Below, in pieces: positions 1 to 6,842 of a stretch of DNA of 6,842 bases. How positions within the stretch are numbered: position 1 is the first letter of the stretch; the number at the start of each line of letters is the position of its first letter. The stretch comes from Spirochaetales bacterium (lineage in GTDB: Bacteria; Spirochaetota; Spirochaetia; DTKZ01): contig JAGODW010000079.1 in NCBI GenBank assembly GCA_017998025.1, positions 1-6,842 of the forward strand. The letters run 5' to 3'. The position numbers were made by a program, and so were the translations under genes. The notes under the pieces are model-generated. The model made no database searches and was not told the DNA's origin. It saw only the letters and a list, made by a program, of their open reading frames with translations.

Positions 1-1
1 G

Positions 2-1327
2 AACCAGGAGATGCTGGAGGCGCACCTTCGGGAGCCTATTACCCTGGTACCGGATCCGTATGGTGTTGAGGAAAGTTATGCCCGGCACCACGAGCGGGCA
101 GTGGAGAAGGTACTCCCTCAGGTGGGGATATTCCCGGAGTACATCTATCAGGCAAAACGGTACCGGGCTTCACAGTATGCAGAACAGATAAAAAAGGCCC
201 TGGAAAAAAGGGAGGTGATCCGTGGGATTCTAAATGCACACCGCACGGAACCCCTTCCGGATGACTGGTGGCCTATTTCTGTATTTTGCGGGGGATGCAA
301 CAGGGACACCACCGACGTGATCTCCTGGGATAATGCATATGGAGTTGAATACGCCTGCTCCTCCTGCGGTAGAAAAGAAACAGTGGATCTTCGGAATACG
401 AGTCTTGTAAAGCTGTTCTGGAGAGTGGACTGGCCTATGCGTTGGGCTTATGAACAGGTTGATTTTGAACCTGCCGGAAAGGACCACCACACAGAAGGAG
501 GTTCTTTTGATACAGCCCGGGAAATCGTGCGGGAGGTCTATGGAGGAGAAGCTCCTGTTTCGTTTCAGTACGATTTTATCAGTATTAAGGGCCGGGGCGG
601 AAAAATCTCCTCCTCCTCAGGGGAAGTAATCGATCTGTACGATGTACTGGCTGTTTACACCCCGGAGGTTACCCGCTATTTATTTGCGGGAACCCGTCCT
701 AACACAGAGTTTGCCATCTCTTTTGATTTAGACGTGATCAAGATCTACGAGGATTACGACCGGTGTGAACGGATCGCGTTTGGGATGGAACCTGCCGATG
801 AGAAACGCAGGGAGAAGGAGCGGAGGATCTACGAGCTTTCTCAGGTAGAAGGTGTGCCGGAAACAATGCCTTTTCAGGTGCCGTTCCGCCATCTCTGCAA
901 CCTGCTTCAGATTGCAGGGGGGGATATCGAAAAAACTCTCGATATGCTTCCGGATCTTACCCCGGATCAGCGGGAACGGATGGAGGTGCGAGCTCGGTGT
1001 GCATGGACATGGATCACTACCTTTGCTCCGGAAGACTTTCGTTTTTCTCTCCGTGATCCTGCGGATCCGCCTGTACCTCTATCCGACGAATCACGGAACG
1101 CCCTGCATGCCCTCTATGCTCTCCTTCTGGAACGGTTCGAAACGCTGGACGAACGTTCCCTTTCTGAAGGAATTTATGAAGTGTGCCAAAATACCGGAGC
1201 GGATCCAAAACAGTTCTTTACGGATGTGTACCGTGTACTGATCAATAAGGATCGGGGTCCCCGGCTGGCTGGTTTTATCCTGACGGTGGGGAAAGAACGA
1301 ATCCTTCCTATCCTTGAGGGGTACTGA
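2..1327 (+). CDS. lysS: Lysine--tRNA ligase, class I (5'-partial)
   Basis: Charges tRNA(Lys) with lysine using ATP in the cytosol. The frame is open to the window edge, so the gene starts upstream; the 441 visible residues compare with about 520-530 in known spirochaete class I enzymes. Numbering from the Met codon at 11, I see a cysteine pair C93-x-x-C96 and a second C116-x-x-C119, consistent with a zinc-binding insertion. The family block AGKDHHTEGGSFD spans 155-167. The class I signature loop appears as KISSSSG (198-204) in place of KMSKS. The mostly helical C-terminal anticodon-binding part ends with GPRLAGFILTVGKERILPIL, typical of this family. The HIGH-type motif must lie in the missing N-terminus. 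This is the archaeal-type enzyme (family tRNA-synt_1f), unrelated to the class II LysRS of most bacteria. The stop is TGA at 1325-1327, and a methyltransferase gene follows after 29 bases with no visible terminator, so the two are probably co-transcribed. Confidence 0.95.
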   Translation, partial: NQEMLEAHLREPITLVPDPYGVEESYARHHERAVEKVLPQVGIFPEYIYQAKRYRASQYAEQIKKALEKREVIRGILNAHRTEPLPDDWWPISVFCGGCNRDTTDVISWDNAYGVEYACSSCGRKETVDLRNTSLVKLFWRVDWPMRWAYEQVDFEPAGKDHHTEGGSFDTAREIVREVYGGEAPVSFQYDFISIKGRGGKISSSSGEVIDLYDVLAVYTPEVTRYLFAGTRPNTEFAISFDLDVIKIYEDYDRCERIAFGMEPADEKRREKERRIYELSQVEGVPETMPFQVPFRHLCNLLQIAGGDIEKTLDMLPDLTPDQRERMEVRARCAWTWITTFAPEDFRFSLRDPADPPVPLSDESRNALHALYALLLERFETLDERSLSEGIYEVCQNTGADPKQFFTDVYRVLINKDRGPRLAGFILTVGKERILPILEGY

Positions 1328-1348
1328 GCCCGATACCCGAGGTACCAA

Positions 1349-1356
1349 GAAGGGGG
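1349..1356 (+). promoter_or_regulatory. Purine-rich ribosome binding site before the GTG start
   Basis: The stretch GAAGGGGG sits directly against the GTG at 1357. A GAAGG core at 1349-1353 leaves only 3 bases to the start, tighter than the usual 5-9. The next in-frame GTG/ATG/TTG-type codon is GTG 1396, itself preceded by a short G run. The tight spacing makes the start of the methyltransferase gene less than certain. Confidence 0.4.
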
Positions 1357-2946
1357 GTGAACATTCAAAGAACTTTTCTATCATCCCTGGGGGATGTGGA
1401 TACGCCCCTTCCCTGGGCAGAGTGGGCAGCAGAACGGTATGGGATTGTAACCCGATGGCTGGAAGGGGCTACAATCCTGGATCCAACCCTGGGGAAGGGA
1501 AACCTTCTGGAAAGTTTAATTGTGGCTGGGAGTAAGCGGGGAATAAAACCTTCCAATCTTCCGGTACAGAATTTATTCGGATTGGATCTGAACGAGGAAA
1601 AGATTTTCAGTTTCCGGGAACGATTGCAGGAACGGTATGGAGTCACCATTCCCAGGGGAAATTTAGTGGTGGGGGATCTTCTTCTTGGGCATCTCGACTG
1701 GGAGAAGAAAGACTGCCCGATCAAGGAAAGCTTCAAGGCGAAGGGACTACTGCCTCCTGCAGATATTCTGTTTGGGAATCCACCCTGGGGTACCTTTGCA
1801 GCTCTTCCTGATTTCTATAAACAAGGGGTACGGGACCTGTTCCTTGAGTATGGACTGGTTTCAAGCCGTCGGCAGGTTCTGTTAGGAAACTCCCGGGTGG
1901 ATATCGCTGCCCTCGTCCTTTTATCTGCGGTAAGAAACTATTTGAACCCCCGGGGCGAAGGTATCTTTTTTCTTCCCCTGTCCCTCTTTTTCAGCGAAGG
2001 AGCCGGAGAAGGGTTCCGTGCATTTAAGGCTAAGGAAGTAACATTCCAGATACAGGAGGTGATGGAGCTTCCTACGGATCGGGTGTTTCCTCGGGTAGAG
2101 ACACGCTCTGGCCTTGTTTATCTTAAAAGGGATGAAGAACATTCGTATCCTGTTCCTTTCTATCGTTTTTCAAAGGAGAGCCCGGTGGCTTCCTTGAAGG
2201 GAAGCGGAGGGGACGCATGGAATGCCGCGCCAGTGGATGGAGAGCGGTCTTCCTGGATCCTATACCGGAAGGGAACCTCAAAACCGCTCCCGTTACAAAA
2301 GATTCCCCTCCCTCCAGGGGCAGTTCCCAGGCAGGGGGTAAATACCTGTGGTGCTAACGAACTATTCTTTTTCCATACCCTTTATCCGGATTCGGAACAA
2401 ACTGTGCGGGCAGAAAACAATACGATTTCGATTCGTCTGCCTCGCACATTTCTCTTTCCCCTTTTAACTGGTGAAGCTTTCCGTGCAGAGAATCCTACCC
2501 CTGGCAAATGGGTGTTTCTCCCCTATGGGAAAGATGGGAAACCGCTTTCTCCCGAAAGAATGGCGAACGATCCTTTACTCAAGGATTTTGTGGAGACATA
2601 CCGAGAGCGGCTCAGCTCCCGCAAAGGGGTATTGATTCAGAATTGGATCCGGAAGGGGTGTCCCTGGGCGCTTCTGGGAGTGGGAGTCTACAGTTTTGCC
2701 CCCTGGAAAATTGTATGGGAAGCGGCAGGGAAACATCGGTTTGTTCCGCGTATTTTTCCCGGAGAATGGCAGGCGAATCAGTCGATGTACGGATTCCTTT
2801 CTTTCTACGATCTTGAAGCTGCACAGCAGGTCTTTACTGCTCTTCATAGTCCTGAAGTAGAGACGTACCTTGGATCGCTCAACTCAGGAGGGACACTGAA
2901 TTGGGCTCAGCCTGGCCGGATGAAACGGTTATTTCAGTACAATTGA
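1357..2946 (+). CDS. N6-adenine DNA methyltransferase, TaqI/Eco57I-like
   Basis: Predicted to transfer a methyl group from S-adenosylmethionine to the N6 of adenine in a DNA recognition site. In the 529 residues, motif I (SAM binding) is LDPTLGKGNL at 41-50, a motif II-like acidic residue is D77 in FGLDLNEEK, a motif III-like acidic residue is D107 in VVGDLL, and the catalytic motif IV is NPPW at 141-144. A segment at about 198-222 (PRGEGIFFLPLSLFF onward) fits the end of the catalytic domain in Eco57I-type enzymes. The C-terminal half (about 300-529), including GVNTCGANELFFF, APWKIVWEAAGKHRFVP and NQSMYGFLSF, resembles a TaqI-type target recognition domain. The enzyme is longer than M.TaqI (about 420 residues) but has no room for a fused nuclease, and no restriction gene is visible beside it. 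GTG 1357 is chosen for the purine-rich stretch before it; GTG 1396 would remove 13 residues ahead of motif I. The recognition site cannot be read from sequence. A solitary regulatory methylase is my inference; half of a split restriction system is the alternative. Confidence 0.82.
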   Translation: MNIQRTFLSSLGDVDTPLPWAEWAAERYGIVTRWLEGATILDPTLGKGNLLESLIVAGSKRGIKPSNLPVQNLFGLDLNEEKIFSFRERLQERYGVTIPRGNLVVGDLLLGHLDWEKKDCPIKESFKAKGLLPPADILFGNPPWGTFAALPDFYKQGVRDLFLEYGLVSSRRQVLLGNSRVDIAALVLLSAVRNYLNPRGEGIFFLPLSLFFSEGAGEGFRAFKAKEVTFQIQEVMELPTDRVFPRVETRSGLVYLKRDEEHSYPVPFYRFSKESPVASLKGSGGDAWNAAPVDGERSSWILYRKGTSKPLPLQKIPLPPGAVPRQGVNTCGANELFFFHTLYPDSEQTVRAENNTISIRLPRTFLFPLLTGEAFRAENPTPGKWVFLPYGKDGKPLSPERMANDPLLKDFVETYRERLSSRKGVLIQNWIRKGCPWALLGVGVYSFAPWKIVWEAAGKHRFVPRIFPGEWQANQSMYGFLSFYDLEAAQQVFTALHSPEVETYLGSLNSGGTLNWAQPGRMKRLFQYN

Positions 2947-3005
2947 TAATTCTTTGTAGTACTCTCAGGGAAGACTAAAACTATGCCGAATAGTAATTAG
3001 ACAGA

Positions 3006-3035
3006 TTCACAAAATTATTAAAAGCGGGTTATAGT
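3006..3035 (+). promoter_or_regulatory. Candidate sigma70-type promoter for the PilZ/HD-GYP pair
   Basis: TTCACA at 3006-3011 (one mismatch to TTGACA) and TATAGT at 3030-3035 (one mismatch to TATAAT) are 18 bases apart, in the only intergenic gap of the window. A transcript would begin near 3041-3043, on or beside the TTG start called for the PilZ gene. That implies either a leaderless message or use of the in-frame GTG at 3052. The match was found by eye only. Confidence 0.42.
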
Positions 3036-3039
3036 ACCC

Positions 3040-5061
3040 TTGAATAGAGACGTGGGAACAAGAATCCTTCCTCCGGATGGGGAAATATCCGGGGAGGAAC
3101 ATCGGATACAAAAAAAAGATCTCCTGAATTTCTTGAACTATCATCATTTTCAAGAAAAATCTATCTACGGAGAGTTCCGTCACAAGCAAACTTCGTATAC
3201 CATTACTCTCCCTCTCCGGGTGGAACGCTGTACAGAACAGACCGTTCTTTGCCGCTGGGAAAAGACTGAGGATGTCCCGTGGGATCGGGAGCTCTGGGAA
3301 CTGAATCATCTTCGGGTACAGGATGTTCAACGGCCGGTTCGAATCATTCCCACGCAGTACCGGATAGAAGGCGAATCCATTTCCTTTGATCTCCCGGAGT
3401 ATGGAACGGTGAAAAACAGCCGGAGAATCGTACGAGTCCCTGTAACAAATGTTGCCGTAACGATTTTTCAACAGGGAATAAAATATAGCGGTGAAATGGA
3501 AGATTTTAGCCCTGAAAGTTTCCGGGTGCGGTTGAAAGATCCTATAGAACCTTCTATCCATTGGCTAAATCCCGATGCCCCCTGTACCGCCGTTTTGCAG
3601 AAAGAAGGAGAGCTTATCTACTCTGGAACCTGCTGTTTGTCCCGCTTACACAGATCCCTAAAGACACTTCTAATATCCCCGGCAGAACCTGCGATCCGCC
3701 GGTTTCGTCCCAGGCAGTACCGAGCTTTTCGACAAGTCCTTACTCCTGCCCCGGTCGCCCGGATACGACACCCCCTGGGGAACCAGGAAATCTATCTTCC
3801 GGTTTACGATCTATCCAGCACAGGAATAGCCGTAGAAGAATTCCATGAGAATTCCCTCCTCCTTCCCGGAATGATGATACCAGAACTGGTTGTTGAACTT
3901 GCCAACCGTTCTCTAGTACGGTGCCGGGCTCAGGTGCTGTACCGGAAAGTTGTACCCGAGAATCCCCGGGTACTGCGATGCGGGATAACATTTCTTGACC
4001 TAACTCTGGAGGATCAGGCCGGTCTTTCAGCCCTTCTGCATCCCACCCTGGATCCCCATTCCTTTGTTTGTAATCGTGTAGATACAGATGAACTCTGGAG
4101 ATTTTTCTTCGAAAGCGGCTTTATCTATCCAGATAAGTATGAGTTTATCCGGAGCAATAGGGAAGCGTTTAAAAAAACGTACGAGAATCTATACACTCGA
4201 AGCCCCTCCATAGCCCGGCATTTTGTGTTTCGGGAACGTGGGCTCCTTTTCGGCCATATGTCCATGCTCCGGTTTTATTCCCGGGCCTGGTTGATCCACC
4301 ATCATGCAGCGGCTAAGGAAGGACATGCCCTGGCTGGTATTTCCGTGCTGAAACAGGTGGGGGCTTATGTGAACGAATATCACGTACATCCCTCTACTCG
4401 AATGGACTTTGTGCTCTGTTACTTTCGACCCGACAATAAATTCCCCAACCGGGTATTTGGAGGAGTGGCTCGTCAGATCAACGATCGCCGGCGTTCTTCC
4501 CTGGATTCATTCGCCTATGTTCATCTTTCTTCGGAGCCTTCAAAAGAAGATATTTCTTACCAGTTGTTTTCCGCTACTCCGGAGGATCTGGAAGAGTTCT
4601 GCCGATTATACCAACGGACTTCGGGTGGATTAATGGCCGAGGCGCTGGACCTTTGCGGGGGAGGCCAAAGGGACGAAGAACTGAACCGTGAATACCGGGA
4701 TTTAGGATTCCAGCGGGAACGTCTCCTCTTTGCTCTTCATCGGAAGGGATCTCTTCAAGCGATCTTTATGGTGGTACTCTCTGATACGGGATTGAACCTC
4801 TCTAATCTGACCAACTGTGTGCATGTTTTTATTACGGATCCCCAAAACTTAGAACCAGAGGTGCTATTTAGTGCCCTGGGAAACCTTCGCAGGTATTTCA
4901 GGGATACTAAAATACCTATTTTAGTATATCCTGAAGGGTATATGGTGGAAAGGAATCTTCCGTATGAAAAAACCTATACACTCTGGGCGTTAAGCATGGA
5001 AGCCACGGATGATTATTTCAAAGCTTTAGAGGCAATTTTTAAGAGACCGATGCATGGATAA
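3040..5061 (+). CDS. PilZ-type c-di-GMP effector with C-terminal GNAT-like region
   Basis: Predicted soluble c-di-GMP receptor of 673 residues with no signal peptide or membrane segment. Residues 24-120 are beta-rich. A first PilZ-like segment has RRIVRV at 128-133 (an RxxxR motif), but its second motif is degenerate: DFSPES at 155-160, where DxSxxG is expected. A second segment has RRFRPR at 220-225, an intact DLSSTG at 257-262 and a closing strand RCGITFLDL at 313-321 typical of PilZ. Residues 345-673 match no family I can name. Strand-helix patterns such as FVFRERGLLFGHMSML (395-410) and RLLFALHRKGSLQAIFMVVL (561-580) suggest one or two acyltransferase (GNAT-like) folds, but no clear acyl-CoA loop is visible. 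TTG 3040 is the first in-frame start after a stop at 3019-3021; GTG 3052 is a good alternative, and no strong ribosome site precedes either. The stop overlaps the next gene, an HD-GYP phosphodiesterase, which supports a c-di-GMP role. The PilZ call is fairly firm; the C-terminal function is unknown. Confidence 0.8.
   Translation: MNRDVGTRILPPDGEISGEEHRIQKKDLLNFLNYHHFQEKSIYGEFRHKQTSYTITLPLRVERCTEQTVLCRWEKTEDVPWDRELWELNHLRVQDVQRPVRIIPTQYRIEGESISFDLPEYGTVKNSRRIVRVPVTNVAVTIFQQGIKYSGEMEDFSPESFRVRLKDPIEPSIHWLNPDAPCTAVLQKEGELIYSGTCCLSRLHRSLKTLLISPAEPAIRRFRPRQYRAFRQVLTPAPVARIRHPLGNQEIYLPVYDLSSTGIAVEEFHENSLLLPGMMIPELVVELANRSLVRCRAQVLYRKVVPENPRVLRCGITFLDLTLEDQAGLSALLHPTLDPHSFVCNRVDTDELWRFFFESGFIYPDKYEFIRSNREAFKKTYENLYTRSPSIARHFVFRERGLLFGHMSMLRFYSRAWLIHHHAAAKEGHALAGISVLKQVGAYVNEYHVHPSTRMDFVLCYFRPDNKFPNRVFGGVARQINDRRRSSLDSFAYVHLSSEPSKEDISYQLFSATPEDLEEFCRLYQRTSGGLMAEALDLCGGGQRDEELNREYRDLGFQRERLLFALHRKGSLQAIFMVVLSDTGLNLSNLTNCVHVFITDPQNLEPEVLFSALGNLRRYFRDTKIPILVYPEGYMVERNLPYEKTYTLWALSMEATDDYFKALEAIFKRPMHG
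5041..5046 (+). promoter_or_regulatory. Weak ribosome binding site inside the PilZ gene
   Basis: AAGAGA lies 7 bases before ATG 5054 and is the only purine run near it. Together with the 8-base overlap with the PilZ stop, it favours ATG 5054 over the in-frame ATG 5099, which has no such run, and suggests translational coupling. Confidence 0.35.
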
Positions 5062-6842
5062 GCTATACAACAGTATCATTATAAGTAATTTCCTCAAAAT
5101 GATAAAATCCCGGTACAGTTATGTGAATACCCTTGAGTTACTCCAGGCTGCCGACATGGAACTGTACCAGATTGAGGATGAAGAGTGCTGGTTCACTCAG
5201 GATCAGGTAGATCGATTCTACGATAAGTTAGTCCGCATGACAAAGAACCCGGGAATTGCCCGGGAAGCGGGTTTGTATAGTGCTTCTCCTGAAGCGCTGG
5301 GAACGATGAAACGGTACGTGATGGGGTTGCTGGGGCCGGGAAAAGTGTTTGAAAAGGTGGAACAGATTGCGAATGGATACACGCGGTCTTCCCGATACAT
5401 GTCCCGGAGGCTAAGTAGAAACTCTGTAGAGATCATTGTAACCCCAAATCCAGGCATAGAGGAACGGCTCTACCAGTGCGAAAATCGGATTGGGTATTTT
5501 GAGGCCATTGTACGGGTTTTTAACTATCGTATGCCCCGGATCGAGCATACCGAATGTATGCTTAAAGGAGCGCCCCACTGCAGGTATAAGATCACCTGGC
5601 AGGAGAGCCCTGCTACCCTCCTCCGATGGGTTCGGAATGCATGTTTCCTCCTGGGGGGAGGAGGAATAGGGGCTGCATGGCTATACCTCCCTGAGCCGTC
5701 CTATAAAATCTTGATCTCCACAGGGGTCCTGGCTATTTTACTGGGGCTTTCTCTGGCAACAGAATTCCTGAATCGGCGGGAACTTCTCGGTGCGTTAGAC
5801 AACCTCCGATTTTCTACCGATCATCTCCTGGAAAATATCAGTGTGAACTATAACCATGCCCTTTTGATCAACGAAATTGGGCAGACGATCAGTAAACAGA
5901 TCCAGGTGGATCGAATTCTCGGAGGGGTTGTGGAGGTAATACAGAAGTATCTGGATTTTGATAGGGGGCTTATTCTCCTTACAAATCCAGAAGGGACTTA
6001 TCTTGAGTACCGGGCAGGATACGGGTACAGCGGGGAACAACTGGGAATACTGAAAGCTACAAAATTTCATCTGGACAACCTCAATTCTCGCGGAATCTTT
6101 GTGGTATGTTACCGGGAACAGAAGCCCTACCTGGTAAATAATGTGGAAGAAATCCTGGATAATCTAAGTCCCCATAGCCTTGAATTTGCCCGTTTTATGG
6201 GTTCCCGGTCGTTTATCTGTTGCCCCATTATCTATGAAGAGAATTGTCTGGGTATCCTGGCCATGGATAATATCATCAGCAAGAGGCCTCTCCTGCAGCG
6301 GGATCTGGACCTTCTTATGGGCATTGCACCAGAATTAGGAATCAGTATTCATAACGCTCTAATGATTGAGACACAGCATCGTCAGTTTCAGTCGGTTCTT
6401 CAAGCATTGGCGGCCAGTATTGATGCACGGGACGTGCTTACTGCTGGACATTCCGATCGTGTAACAGCCTATGCAGTGGGAATCTGCCGGGAACTCGGGC
6501 TGTCCCGGGAATATACCGAAATGATCCGTGTAGCTTCCCAGTTGCATGACTATGGTAAAATAGGAATCCGGGATTCGGTTTTAAAAAAACCGGGACCTCT
6601 CTCTCCCCGGGAACGGGAAGAGATTAAAGCACATGCGGAGAAAACCGAGCAAATCCTGAAAAAGATCAACTTTGAAGGGATCTACCGGGAAGTTCCGATC
6701 ATTGCCGGGGCACACCACGAATGGATCGACGGTTCTGGATACCCACGGGGACTAAAAGGGGAAGAAATTCCCCTGGGGGCACGAATCATAGCCGTGGCGG
6801 ATTTCTTTGAGGCTATTACCGCAAAGCGGCATTACCGGGATC
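5054..6842 (+). CDS. V4R-like/GAF/HD-GYP c-di-GMP phosphodiesterase (3'-partial)
   Basis: Predicted membrane-anchored enzyme that hydrolyses c-di-GMP to pGpG or GMP. The frame is open for 596 codons to the window end. Residues 1-185 end in a V4R-like signature, ECMLKGAPHCRYKITW, with C168 and C176; this domain usually binds a small ligand. Two hydrophobic segments (about 196-212 and 217-238) with a very short turn form a membrane hairpin, so both flanks should face the cytosol. A GAF domain spans about 265-437. The HD-GYP domain starts near 445: GHSDRV (465-470), the HD pair H498-D499 in LHDYGKIGI, H527, the HHE of 554-556, GYP at 562-564 and ADFFEAIT (582-589). The expected metal and GYP residues reached by the window are present, so activity is likely. 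One oddity is Tyr500 after HD, where Ile or Val is usual. Only the C-terminal part of the domain is missing. ATG 5054 overlaps the PilZ stop by 8 bases; ATG 5099 is the alternative. No promoter is seen directly upstream, so expression probably comes from the PilZ promoter. Confidence 0.9.
   Translation, partial: MDKLYNSIIISNFLKMIKSRYSYVNTLELLQAADMELYQIEDEECWFTQDQVDRFYDKLVRMTKNPGIAREAGLYSASPEALGTMKRYVMGLLGPGKVFEKVEQIANGYTRSSRYMSRRLSRNSVEIIVTPNPGIEERLYQCENRIGYFEAIVRVFNYRMPRIEHTECMLKGAPHCRYKITWQESPATLLRWVRNACFLLGGGGIGAAWLYLPEPSYKILISTGVLAILLGLSLATEFLNRRELLGALDNLRFSTDHLLENISVNYNHALLINEIGQTISKQIQVDRILGGVVEVIQKYLDFDRGLILLTNPEGTYLEYRAGYGYSGEQLGILKATKFHLDNLNSRGIFVVCYREQKPYLVNNVEEILDNLSPHSLEFARFMGSRSFICCPIIYEENCLGILAMDNIISKRPLLQRDLDLLMGIAPELGISIHNALMIETQHRQFQSVLQALAASIDARDVLTAGHSDRVTAYAVGICRELGLSREYTEMIRVASQLHDYGKIGIRDSVLKKPGPLSPREREEIKAHAEKTEQILKKINFEGIYREVPIIAGAHHEWIDGSGYPRGLKGEEIPLGARIIAVADFFEAITAKRHYRD

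Noticed and set aside
917..923. Run of seven G, possible phase-variation tract
   Set aside because: It sits in an essential, intact synthetase gene where slippage would be lethal; the frame continues normally.
852..1241. 129-codon + strand frame inside lysS
   Set aside because: Out-of-frame shadow of a clearly conserved synthetase; the product shows no domain features.
1315..1350. Imperfect inverted repeat around GGTAC/GTACC between lysS and the methyltransferase gene
   Set aside because: The paired arms are only 4-5 bases with bulges and there is no T tract, so it supports neither a terminator nor a defined regulatory element.
3007..3561. 184-codon open frame on the minus strand
   Set aside because: It lies opposite the PilZ gene, which has recognisable motifs in its own frame; the minus-strand product shows no family features.
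3036..5137. TACCCTTGA shared by the PilZ start region (3036) and the HD-GYP 5' region (5129)
   Set aside because: A nine-base match in a different context, one copy being ordinary coding sequence; too short to call a repeat or operator.
6576..6592. Hairpin CGGTTTT-AAA-AAAACCG resembling a terminator
   Set aside because: It lies within the HD-GYP coding region between conserved motifs, is AT-rich and lacks a following T run.

Overview
The window suggests a bacterium of the Spirochaetales, probably a Treponema- or Spirochaeta-like species of middling GC. The main evidence is a class I (archaeal-type) lysyl-tRNA synthetase, a form known in spirochaetes but absent from most other bacteria. It is supported by a c-di-GMP gene pair of a kind common in motile spirochaetes. 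I cannot name a species. Everything supported lies on the + strand, coding density is very high, and the two ends cut through genes.

Layout: (1) 2-1327 is the 3' part of the class I lysyl-tRNA synthetase gene; about 80-90 N-terminal residues lie outside the window. (2) 1357-2946 is a complete gene for an N6-adenine DNA methyltransferase with a TaqI-like C-terminal half. It follows after 29 bases and starts with GTG. (3) 2947-3039 is a 93-base, AT-richer gap, the only real intergenic space. It carries a good sigma70-like promoter candidate but no convincing terminator hairpin. (4) 3040-5061 encodes a 673-residue protein with PilZ-type c-di-GMP-binding motifs and a long, unassigned, possibly GNAT-like C-terminal region. 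(5) 5054-6842 overlaps the PilZ gene by 8 bases. It encodes the first 596 residues of a membrane-anchored V4R-like/GAF/HD-GYP protein, a predicted c-di-GMP phosphodiesterase, cut by the window end within the HD-GYP domain.

Working model: the synthetase and methyltransferase form a housekeeping-plus-DNA-modification pair and are probably co-transcribed. The last two genes form a translationally coupled c-di-GMP unit. In it a cytosolic signal sensed by the V4R-like and GAF domains would set c-di-GMP breakdown, and the PilZ protein would read c-di-GMP out. The least explained part is the roughly 330-residue C-terminal region of the PilZ protein, which may be an enzyme under c-di-GMP control. No RNA genes, insertion sequences, CRISPR arrays, attachment sites or origins were seen, and no gene-free stretch exceeds 300 bases.
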